DNA of 42,657 nucleotides. It comes from an uncultured Acidobacteriota bacterium (lineage in GTDB: Bacteria; Acidobacteriota; Terriglobia; Bryobacterales; Bryobacteraceae). Shown piece by piece: positions 26,303 through 34,080 of this stretch (positions are counted from its first letter, which is position 1; each line of letters opens with the position of its first letter). The translations under genes and the position numbers were made by a program. The notes under the pieces are model-generated. The model did not search any database, was not told the origin of the DNA, and saw only the letters and a list, made by a program, of their open reading frames with translations. The stretch spans positions 1 through 42,657 of the forward strand of contig CADECY010000025.1 in NCBI GenBank assembly GCA_902825945.1, in the 5' to 3' direction.

Positions 26303-29300
26303 ATGCACTCGATACGCGTTGCCATGCTCGCCGCCGTACTTCCGTGCGCCGTGTTCGCGCAAGTCGGAACCGCGACACTCAACGGAACGATTCGCGACCA
26401 AACCGGCGCGGCCGTTCCCAATGCCGCCCTCACGCTGACCGGTATCGAACAACAATTCGAGCGCGCCACGGTAAGCGACCCTAGCGGACTTTACGTGCTG
26501 CCCGCGCTGCCACCCGGCCGCTACAAGCTGATCGCGAAGGCTCCGGGATTCCGCGATAGCGCGATCGATCAGATCCAGCTTTCGGGCGGACAAGCGAGTA
26601 CGCTCGACGTTACGCTCGGAGTCGCCGAGACCGTGGAGCAGGTAACAGTCACGGGCGCGCCGCCGCTGCTGCAGACGGCCAACGCGAACGTTGGCGCAGT
26701 GATCGAAACGAAGAAGCTCGAGAGCTTGCCCGTGCTCGGCCGTAATTTCACCACGCTCCTGTTGACGCTGCCCGGTGTGTCGCCAGCCGCGCCTTCCAGC
26801 TCGAGCCGCGGCGGCCCGATGAGCGTCGGCGGCACCGGCGTGAATCCATCGATCAACGGCCAGCGCTGGCGCAACAACAACTACACGCTCGACGGCGTGG
26901 CGAACAACGAACCGCTGTTCAACCGCGTTCCGATCCTTCCGCCTCCCGAAGCGCTCGCCGAGATGAAAATGGAAATGGCGCTGAGTTCCGGCGCCAACGG
27001 TCACGCGTCGGGCGCGAACATCAACCTCGTCACCAAGAGCGGATCGAACGAATTCCACGGGCACCTGTGGGAGTACTTCCGCAACAACAAACTCGATGCG
27101 CGCTCCTTCTTCGTGCCGCAGATCGGCGCGTTCCGCTGGAATCAGTTCGGCGCCGCGGCGGGTGGTCCGTTGCTCATTCCGAAAGTGATGAGCCGCGACC
27201 GCGCCTGGTATGTGTTCGGCTACTACGAAGCGATCCGGATCCGGAGTTCGGCGAACGCGATCGCGCTGGTGCCGTCCAACGCGCAACTCGGCGGCGACTT
27301 CGCGGGATCGAGCCCCATCTTCAATCCCTACACGACCGCCAACGGCGTTCGCCAGCCCTTTCCGAACAACCAGATTCCGCGCACTCTGCTGAATCAGGCC
27401 GCGATCACCTATGCCACCGATTTGAATCCGCGCGCCAATCTCGCGCCGGGCGTGATTCCCGGCAACAACTACTTCAACCAAGGCGCTTCGCGCCAGAGCG
27501 GCGATCAGTGGAACGGGCGCGCCGACCATCAGTTCGGCAAGAGCGACAATTTCTTTGCCCGATACACCGATGTCAAGAACGCATTCGCCTCGAACGCGAT
27601 CCCCCAAACGCCCTCGGAAACCTCACAACGCATCACCAACATCGTGGTGAGCGACACCCACATCTTCGATCCCACGTTCCTCGTCACCGGCCGGTTCGGC
27701 ATGACACGGATCATGTGGCAGGACTTCACGGGCGGCGACCTCACGGTGGCACGCCGCGCAGGCACACTCGAGGCGTTCCCCGGATTCGCGGGGCGCGAGG
27801 TGATCATTCCGGTGAACATCGCCGGATATCGCGGACTGTCCCAGGGGCTCGCCTACTACGGTCCGCAGTATCAAACGTCGGGCATTGCCGATGCGGCCAA
27901 GACGAAGGGCACTCACAGCCTGCTGTTCGGCGGCAGCATGATGCGTACCTCGTTCAAGACGAACAATCTCGCGGGCACCACGGTCCAGTTCACCACTCTA
28001 CCCACGTCGAACTTCGCCGCGCGCACCGGTGACGCGCTCGCGAGCTTCCTGCTCGGTACGCCCGAGAGCGCCAGTCGCGTGCTCGGCAATAGCGAAGGCG
28101 ACATGTTCGGCAACGTCTATTCGGCGTACTTCCAGGACAACTGGCGCGTGACTTCACGCCTCACGGTCAACCTCGGCATGCGCTGGGACTTCGCGCCGCC
28201 GATGATCAACCGCCATGGGTCGGGCACGCTGATCTATGAAACCGGGCGGTACGTGTGGGACATCACGAATCCGATCACGAACGAGCCCGCCAACATCCGG
28301 CGCGGCGTGATCGATCCAGACACCAACAACTTCCAGCCGCGATTCGGCGCGGCGTATCAGATCAATCAGAAGACCGTGGTCCGTGCGGGCTACGGCGTCT
28401 TCTTCGACACGTTCGGCATCAACTACGCTCAGACGCAGCAGGGTAATCGGGGAAACTGGCCATTCGCGTTTCCGCAGAGCGTGTCGAACCTGAACGCCAC
28501 CACACCGAACGCGTTCCTGCAGAATCCGTTCCCGGTCGCGGCGCAAGGTTCGCGGACGCCGCTCGGCTGTCAGCAATGTCTGAACGGGTGGAACCCGACA
28601 TCGCGCACCCCGTACGTTCACGAGTGGACCTTCAGCCTGCAGCGTCAACTGACTCCCACCGTGAAGATGGAGGCGAACTATTTCGGATCGCATGGCGTCA
28701 AGATCGCCGCGCAGTTGATCGACAACGTTGCCTTCACCGCGGGCGCGGGGAACCCTGCCACGCGCCGGCGTATCGCGGAATTCCCCGCCTACGTGAGCAA
28801 TGGCTACAACAGCTATCGCGCCTACTACAACGGATTGAGCCTGAGTGCGGACAAGCAGTTTGCCAGGGGGCTCCTGTTCTCGGTGAACTACACCTGGTCG
28901 AAGGCGATCAACTATGTCGACGAGTTGTCGGAGGTGATCAGCGGCGGCTCGGCCTTGCCCACTCGCGCCAACGCGGCGCAGTGGCGAGGACTCGCGGGTT
29001 GGGACATGCCACATCGCTTCGTCGCGAGCTACTTCTGGGCCGTTCCCGGCCGCACTTCGAGCAGTATCGCGAACGCCTTCGTGGCCGGTTGGGCGCTCAG
29101 CGGAATCCTCAGTCTTGACGCCGGACTTCCGTACAGCGCGCGCGTGAACGCCGATGTCGCGAACGTAGGCGCGGTACCTGGCCGCATTACGCAATTCCCG
29201 AACGTGGTGGGAGATCCGAAAGCGGTCTCTTCGCGCACACCGCAGCAGTGGTTCAACACCTCCGCCTTCGCGCTCGCGCCCACGGGCACGTTCGGAAACG

Positions 29301-29536
29301 CGGGCCGTAACATCCTGCGCTCAGACGGGCTCGCCACCTGGAACTTCTCGGCACACAAGGAATGGGCCGTCGCGGAGAAGAAGGCGTTCGACCTGCGCGG
29401 CGAGTTCTTCAATCTGTTCAACCAGACCACGTTCGGCTATCCGGGATTCCAGGTGGGAACGCCGCAGTTCGGCGTGGTCTCTTCAACGCGCGAATCGGGC
29501 CGTCAGGTCCAGTTGGCGCTGCGGTTCCGGTTCTGA
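26303..29536 (+). CDS. Oar-like TonB-dependent receptor
   Basis: A 1077-residue receptor: signal peptide MHSIRVAMLAAVLPCAVFA, Ig-like regulatory domain from about residue 22 (GTATLNGTIRDQTGAAVPNA), plug (SLPVLGRNFTTLLLTLPGV, then GANINLVTKSGSNEFHGHL) and a barrel ending VQLALRFRF. AGGAGG at 26291-26296 lies six bases before the ATG. The next gene, a VioB N-terminal homologue, begins 20 bases after the stop and the ferritin-like gene follows, so the three probably form one transcript. If so, this receptor may take up a substrate, or a metal or heme, linked to those enzymes. That link is inferred from order only. Confidence 0.93.
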   Translation: MHSIRVAMLAAVLPCAVFAQVGTATLNGTIRDQTGAAVPNAALTLTGIEQQFERATVSDPSGLYVLPALPPGRYKLIAKAPGFRDSAIDQIQLSGGQASTLDVTLGVAETVEQVTVTGAPPLLQTANANVGAVIETKKLESLPVLGRNFTTLLLTLPGVSPAAPSSSSRGGPMSVGGTGVNPSINGQRWRNNNYTLDGVANNEPLFNRVPILPPPEALAEMKMEMALSSGANGHASGANINLVTKSGSNEFHGHLWEYFRNNKLDARSFFVPQIGAFRWNQFGAAAGGPLLIPKVMSRDRAWYVFGYYEAIRIRSSANAIALVPSNAQLGGDFAGSSPIFNPYTTANGVRQPFPNNQIPRTLLNQAAITYATDLNPRANLAPGVIPGNNYFNQGASRQSGDQWNGRADHQFGKSDNFFARYTDVKNAFASNAIPQTPSETSQRITNIVVSDTHIFDPTFLVTGRFGMTRIMWQDFTGGDLTVARRAGTLEAFPGFAGREVIIPVNIAGYRGLSQGLAYYGPQYQTSGIADAAKTKGTHSLLFGGSMMRTSFKTNNLAGTTVQFTTLPTSNFAARTGDALASFLLGTPESASRVLGNSEGDMFGNVYSAYFQDNWRVTSRLTVNLGMRWDFAPPMINRHGSGTLIYETGRYVWDITNPITNEPANIRRGVIDPDTNNFQPRFGAAYQINQKTVVRAGYGVFFDTFGINYAQTQQGNRGNWPFAFPQSVSNLNATTPNAFLQNPFPVAAQGSRTPLGCQQCLNGWNPTSRTPYVHEWTFSLQRQLTPTVKMEANYFGSHGVKIAAQLIDNVAFTAGAGNPATRRRIAEFPAYVSNGYNSYRAYYNGLSLSADKQFARGLLFSVNYTWSKAINYVDELSEVISGGSALPTRANAAQWRGLAGWDMPHRFVASYFWAVPGRTSSSIANAFVAGWALSGILSLDAGLPYSARVNADVANVGAVPGRITQFPNVVGDPKAVSSRTPQQWFNTSAFALAPTGTFGNAGRNILRSDGLATWNFSAHKEWAVAEKKAFDLRGEFFNLFNQTTFGYPGFQVGTPQFGVVSSTRESGRQVQLALRFRF

Positions 29537-29556
29537 CTGACCCACGGAGCACCCGC

Positions 29557-31416
29557 ATGGCTTCCCTCGATCTGCCTCTTCTCACGTTTTCCGGTGACTT
29601 TCAAGCCGACGTGTCGACGGTCAACAACGATGTCCGGCACTACGACAACGCCAGTTTCGAAAGCCGCTTTCAGGAACCTCGCCAGGGGCCCGTCCTCAAC
29701 GGATGGTGGAATCCCAGTGGAGGATCCAACTTCAGTCTGATCGGGTGCCGTGTGCGATCGGCGATTGTCGCGACGGCTCCGCCTGCTCCCGATCCGGTGC
29801 TCGATTGCGCGGTGACCGGACCCGAGGGACGCTCGACGGGAAAACTCATCGATCTCGATCCGCAATGGCAGGGTTCGTCCGAGATCTTCGGCATGCGGAT
29901 CCGGCTCGTGCATTCGTCCGGTGAAGTCTGGATGGATGCACGGCTGCGAACCACTCCGTTCCGCGATCTGAGTGTCCGGCAGATTGGTCCAGCACCGAAT
30001 GGGCAGCGCCTTGGCGCGGCTTGGACCTCGGTGCTCGATCAAATCACGTGGGGAGCCGGCGCGAGCGCATCCCCGCTTCTCGCCGCGCTACGCGCCTCCA
30101 GCCCGGAACTGTTCATTCGGCTCACCGGCTTCGGCTACCACTACGCTCACATAGACGGGCGCTTCTCGATGGGACGTCTGCTCGGCGTGATCGGTGCGCG
30201 TGACGCCGCCGATCCGCGAACCTGTTTGGCGCGGCGGCGCATGGCACCGTCACCGTTGCCAGGGCTGGGCCCGATCGAGTTCGGTCTCGATCCCACTGGC
30301 CGTGCCGTGTTCGATTTCGGCAACGCGATTCCGCTGGCGGATGCTTTGGGCACGGCGGCCGACATCGGCCCGCTGCAATTGGCGATTCTCGGATCGGACT
30401 CGCTGGAGGCGGGACACGTCGCGAGCGTGCCCGAGTCGATTACGCTCCTCGGTGACATTCCCTACCGGAGCCCGGACTGGCTGATGGCCACATCGGGCAT
30501 CCATGTTCAGGCGCTCAGTCCGGGAATGCTACGCAGCGCCAGTGGACTCCCGCTCGCAGTGGTCCGGCCCGCCGGTGACAACCAGTTTGCGATCCGTGTC
30601 CGCGAGAACTCGCGAGGCCTTGTCGCGCGCGCGGACGATATCGTCCTGCGCATGGACGGCGACGACTACGCGCGCGTCCGGTTCTTCGTGCGCCAGTTCG
30701 AACAACCCATTCCGCAAGCCGAAATCCGGTGCACGCTCGCGCAGCCCGACAATCAAGCCGGAGGGGGTCCAGCAGAACAGAATCCTCCCCAAGCACCGGT
30801 TCCGTGGACGGGCTTGCCCCGCGAAGGCGTCTCCTTCCTGCCTTCGATGACGACCGGCAGCGACGGTTCCGCGGAACTCATCATCGGCTCGCGCAACATC
30901 TCCAACCTGCGGAGCTATCTCGACGGGCAGATCTATGCTATTTCCTGCACATTGAGCGTGGATGGCCAGGCACAGACCGATGACGATGCGGGTCAGATCA
31001 ACATTCACTTGCGCGAAGCGATCGCGGTGCCCGAACGGCCCGAATGGCTTCGCGACATCAAGCCGGTACTGCAACAATACGCCAACCTCTACCCCATCAT
31101 GAGCCGCAACATCGTCGACTTGGGCGACTACGACGATGTGGTCCGGCACAAGCGAATCCTGCTGTTTGCTTTCACGCGCGATTTCGACGACCCCTCCTAC
31201 ATGCCAGCCTCACGCGATCTTTCCCGGTCGCGTATGGCGATGATCGTCCAGTGGCTTCGAGGAGATCCACCATACAAAGCCGAAGCGCAACCCGCTGTTG
31301 CACTGGCGGCCGCGCCCGCCGCTGCACCCCTACCGCGGACGCCAGCACCTGCCGAGATGACCGGACCGCGGCGGCGCAACGCCTTCCATGAGTTCCGGCT
31401 CGAGGCCGAAGAGTAA
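29557..31416 (+). CDS. VioB/RebD N-terminal-part homologue
   Basis: A 619-residue protein that resembles the N-terminal two-thirds of VioB (violacein) and RebD/StaD. It starts with MASLDLPLLTFSGDFQADV, like the opening of VioB (LDFPRIHFRG), has a NGWWNPSGGSNFSL segment, FSMGRLLGVIGA near residue 205 (compare the VGVVG-LW and GRLLRP region), and YMPASRDLSRSRMAMIVQWL at 548-567, which matches the VioB linker YMPSTRELS just before its ferritin-like part. A low-complexity Ala/Pro tail follows. In VioB the downstream ferritin-like domain is fused; here it is the next gene. The ATG at 29557 has GGAG seven bases upstream; the frame is open further upstream but overlaps the receptor. There is no signal peptide. 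Its own activity is unknown. Confidence 0.72.
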   Translation: MASLDLPLLTFSGDFQADVSTVNNDVRHYDNASFESRFQEPRQGPVLNGWWNPSGGSNFSLIGCRVRSAIVATAPPAPDPVLDCAVTGPEGRSTGKLIDLDPQWQGSSEIFGMRIRLVHSSGEVWMDARLRTTPFRDLSVRQIGPAPNGQRLGAAWTSVLDQITWGAGASASPLLAALRASSPELFIRLTGFGYHYAHIDGRFSMGRLLGVIGARDAADPRTCLARRRMAPSPLPGLGPIEFGLDPTGRAVFDFGNAIPLADALGTAADIGPLQLAILGSDSLEAGHVASVPESITLLGDIPYRSPDWLMATSGIHVQALSPGMLRSASGLPLAVVRPAGDNQFAIRVRENSRGLVARADDIVLRMDGDDYARVRFFVRQFEQPIPQAEIRCTLAQPDNQAGGGPAEQNPPQAPVPWTGLPREGVSFLPSMTTGSDGSAELIIGSRNISNLRSYLDGQIYAISCTLSVDGQAQTDDDAGQINIHLREAIAVPERPEWLRDIKPVLQQYANLYPIMSRNIVDLGDYDDVVRHKRILLFAFTRDFDDPSYMPASRDLSRSRMAMIVQWLRGDPPYKAEAQPAVALAAAPAAAPLPRTPAPAEMTGPRRRNAFHEFRLEAEE

Positions 31417-31431
31417 CGACAGGAGGTTCCG

Positions 31432-32370
31432 ATGATTCGCGTCAAAAGTTCGATGGTAGAAAGCGTTCGCGGGGCGTCGGCCCCAGCGGATTTGCACGAA
31501 CTCGTGCAATCGGCCATTCAATTGGAACACTCGACGGTCCCGCCGTATCTCACGGCGATGATCTCGCTGAAGCCACTGACCAACGCGCGGATCCGCGGCA
31601 CGATTCACTCCATCGTGGTCGAGGAGATGCTGCACATGGCGATCGGCTGCAATCTGCTGAACGCTCTCGGGGGCCGGCCGCAACTCGACAATCCGGATTT
31701 TCTGCCGTCGTACCCGGGTCCGCTGCCGATGCACGTTGGCGGTGGGCTCATCGTGGGACTGAACCCCTACTCGAAGGACATTGTCCGCGACGTCTTCATG
31801 GAGATCGAGGAACCCGAGAGCCTGGCTCCGCCCACACCCGGCTTCGACACGATCGGCGAGTTCTACCGCGCCGTCAAGGAGAAGATCGCGGAGTGGGGCC
31901 AGTCCGCCTTCACCGGCGATCCGGCGCGGCAAGTCGAACTGCCGGAGTGGTTCGGCGGAGAGTTGATCGCGATCCGCGACGTGGCCACGGCTTCGAGTTC
32001 GATCGATCTCATCGTCGCCCAAGGAGAAGGTGCCACGGGTGTTGAAGGCCACTACTACGAGTTCAAGGACCTGCTCGATATCGATCTGGAGCCGGATTCG
32101 GTTTGGCCGCTCCAGCCCAATACCAAGACCGCGGACCTTGCTCCCGGTACCGAGCAGCGGCGGCTCGCGGCCGAGTTGAACAACACCTACACGAGACTGC
32201 TGCGCGGACTGGAGAAAACGTTCGACGGAAATCCGACATCGTTTCCCGATACGATCGGCCTCATGTACGACGTGAAACTGATTGGCGAACGGCTCGCGAC
32301 ACTTCCCTTCCCCGGTAACGAGAGCCTTCGCGTAGGCCCCCCGTTCGAGTACGCGCCGTTGAACGAGTAG
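31432..32370 (+). CDS. Ferritin-like iminophenyl-pyruvate dimer synthase domain protein
   Basis: A 312-residue protein matching the ferritin-like C-terminal domain of VioB/RebD (iminophenyl-pyruvate dimer synthase family). Diagnostic segments are QLEHSTVPPYL (30-40), VVEEMLHMAIGCNLLNALGG (62-81) and IVAQGEG followed by GHYYEFKDLL (194-215). E32, E65, H68, E199 and H207/E210 are the likely metal-site residues by analogy with the four-helix diiron fold. In violacein and rebeccamycin synthesis the family couples two indole-pyruvate imines. AGGAGG at 31421-31426 lies five bases before the ATG, and the gene follows the N-terminal-part homologue by 15 bases. No VioA-type amino-acid oxidase is in the window, so the substrate is open. 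Confidence 0.85.
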   Translation: MIRVKSSMVESVRGASAPADLHELVQSAIQLEHSTVPPYLTAMISLKPLTNARIRGTIHSIVVEEMLHMAIGCNLLNALGGRPQLDNPDFLPSYPGPLPMHVGGGLIVGLNPYSKDIVRDVFMEIEEPESLAPPTPGFDTIGEFYRAVKEKIAEWGQSAFTGDPARQVELPEWFGGELIAIRDVATASSSIDLIVAQGEGATGVEGHYYEFKDLLDIDLEPDSVWPLQPNTKTADLAPGTEQRRLAAELNNTYTRLLRGLEKTFDGNPTSFPDTIGLMYDVKLIGERLATLPFPGNESLRVGPPFEYAPLNE

Positions 32371-32374
32371 AGCG

Positions 32375-32797
32375 CTACTTCAGCTCCACCTGTTTCCAAT
32401 CACCCCGGATGATCGCCTGACGAATCTCCGGAGCTTTCTTTCCGGCCTTATGCATCTTGTCGGCAAGGAGGACCTCCTTGAGACAGATCTGTCAACCGGC
32501 GGAATGCGTGTCGACGTGACATGCGAGCAGTCCCTTGTGACCCATGCGATTGCAGTGGCAGTAGCAAGGCTGCTGCGCGAGCACGCCCGGGATCTCCATC
32601 GCGATCTTGTAGACCTTTTGCAGAAGCGGATGCGGGAACGTCTGCGGCGGGAGAGTCTTCGGGAACGGCTTGGCCGCCGCTTCCGATTCGTAGTAGGGCG
32701 GCACGGGCTCGGACGATCCAGAGCCCTGGGCGAACGAGAGCCACGCAAGCGAGGCGAGCGCGGGCACGGAAAGAATCGTAGCGATCGGGAGTCGCAT
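32375..32797 (-). CDS. PCYCGC-type selenoprotein candidate, in-frame TGA as Sec102
   Basis: A 140-codon exported protein if TGA is read as selenocysteine. Residues 1-24 are a signal peptide (MRLPIATILSVPALASLAWL). The PCYCGC-family core follows: QPCYCHCNRMGHKGLLACHV, then DTHSAG, then TGA at 32494-32492, then QICLKEVLLADKM and 32 more residues to TAG at 32377-32375. In the family, this position is the first cysteine of a GCxIC-like motif, so the product would have a UxxC redox pair (U102, C105). A SECIS-like stem-loop lies just after the TGA. The start ATG lies 13 bases after the amidohydrolase stop and has only a weak ribosome binding site. Conventional calling would end the gene at 32492 and lose 38 residues. 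A nonsense mutation is the alternative, but it would not explain the stem-loop. Confidence 0.83.
32458..32485 (-). promoter_or_regulatory. Bacterial SECIS element candidate
   Basis: Counting the T of the TGA (32494) as 1, bases 15-21 (CAAGGAG) pair perfectly with 25-31 (CTCCTTG), leaving GTC in the loop; opening the top pair exposes GGTC. Below, 10-13 (TGTC) pair with 34-37 (GACA) across a small internal loop. The GGTC at 21-24 falls one base from the GGUC of the Escherichia coli fdhF element, counted from its UGA. Position, stem and loop all fit binding by SelB. Confidence 0.8.
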
Positions 32798-32810
32798 AAC
32801 GCTAGTGTAC

Positions 32811-34076
32811 CTACTTCCGCGCCCCGCGCTTCTCGTAGTGCGCGCGCCATTCGGTTCCCGCACGGCCGTTCAGATCCCACACGATCTGACCGGCGCGCAG
32901 CGTGAGTTCACCCACGATCATCTGGGTGCCGTCAAAGCGCCCGCCCGACGAATCGAGGAACCCGAATCTGCCCTTGTCGACGCGCAGCACCGCGACATCG
33001 GCTTCGGCGCCTTCGGTGAGATGTCCATGCTGTGGCCGCTTGATCTGCATCGCCGGGTTGATCGTCGACATGCGGATCACGTCATAGACCGGCACGCCGT
33101 TGTTCAGGATCTTCGACATCACGTTCAGCATGTCTTTCATGCCCGCGTTCATGCTGCTCTGGTGCAGGTCCGTCGAAATCGAATCGGGCCAGAAGCCTTG
33201 CGTCAGCACGGGCGCCGCGTTGCGCCAAGAGAAGCTCCCCGCGCCGTGACCGACATCGAACTTCACGCCGCGTTTGCGGGCCTCGTGCAGATAGGCCCGC
33301 ACCTTGCCCTGCGCGTCGAGCAGCGGCGCGGAGTTGACGAAAAAGTGCGTGTACATATCGCCGGGGCGCAGCCGCTTGGTCACCAGTTCCTCGAACGGGC
33401 GCTCGGGACGGAATGATCCGAAGTCGACCATGACGGGAATGTTCGCGAGCGTGCCCGCTTTCACGGCGTTGTCGACGGGCACCCATTCCGGCCCGGCATA
33501 GTGCGCGGTCTTCACTCCGACGACGTATTGCGGAAACTGTTTGGCGACGCGAGCGGTGTCTTCCGCGCTCATGTCCTTCAGGTTCTGCTCCACCTTCGAC
33601 CGGCCCGCCATGCCGCTGCCGACGATGTTGAGCATCGCATAGACGCGCGTCTTGGACTGATCGATGACGCGTTCCTTGAACTCGGGGAAATTCCGCCAGC
33701 CGGAACTGCCCACATCCACCGTCGTGGTGACACCGGTGCGGAACGTGAAGCCGTCGGGATGAACGGCGCGGAAGCCGACGTAGCTCGACGAGTCTCCGTG
33801 GAGGTTCGAATTGAGCGCGGTCGAAGAGTAGAGATGGACATGGATGTCGACGAGGCCTGGCGTTACGTAGAGTCCGTCGCAGGCCACGGTCTTCTTCGCT
33901 TGTGACGGATCGATCGACGCCGCCACTTTTGCGATCTTGTTGCCTTGAATGGCGACATCCATCCGGCGATTGATGTTGTTCTTCGGGTCGAGGACATGGC
34001 CACCCTTCAGAAGCAGGTCGTACTGCTGAGCCACGATCGAAGTGGCTAGAACGAAAAGTATCGGGATTACACGCAC
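32811..34076 (-). CDS. Secreted amidohydrolase/deacetylase-type metallohydrolase
   Basis: A 421-residue protein of the amidohydrolase superfamily (dihydroorotase/deacetylase-like). Signal peptide MRVIPILFVLATSIVA, N-terminal beta domain with LLLKGGHVLDP, metal motif H79-V-H81 (GLVDIHVHLY), K189 in VGVKTAHY as the likely carbamylated lysine, H244 (YTHFF), H277 (VGHGAGSF) and D303 (STDLH). The strand that often carries a histidine reads PVMVDFG here. Such enzymes hydrolyse cyclic amides or acyl groups; the substrate is unknown. The GTG start at 34076 lies four bases after the stop of the esterase gene, so translation is coupled. The next gene, the selenoprotein candidate, starts 13 bases after its stop. 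Confidence 0.87.
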   Translation of the reverse strand: MRVIPILFVLATSIVAQQYDLLLKGGHVLDPKNNINRRMDVAIQGNKIAKVAASIDPSQAKKTVACDGLYVTPGLVDIHVHLYSSTALNSNLHGDSSSYVGFRAVHPDGFTFRTGVTTTVDVGSSGWRNFPEFKERVIDQSKTRVYAMLNIVGSGMAGRSKVEQNLKDMSAEDTARVAKQFPQYVVGVKTAHYAGPEWVPVDNAVKAGTLANIPVMVDFGSFRPERPFEELVTKRLRPGDMYTHFFVNSAPLLDAQGKVRAYLHEARKRGVKFDVGHGAGSFSWRNAAPVLTQGFWPDSISTDLHQSSMNAGMKDMLNVMSKILNNGVPVYDVIRMSTINPAMQIKRPQHGHLTEGAEADVAVLRVDKGRFGFLDSSGGRFDGTQMIVGELTLRAGQIVWDLNGRAGTEWRAHYEKRGARK

Positions 34077-34080
34077 TCGA

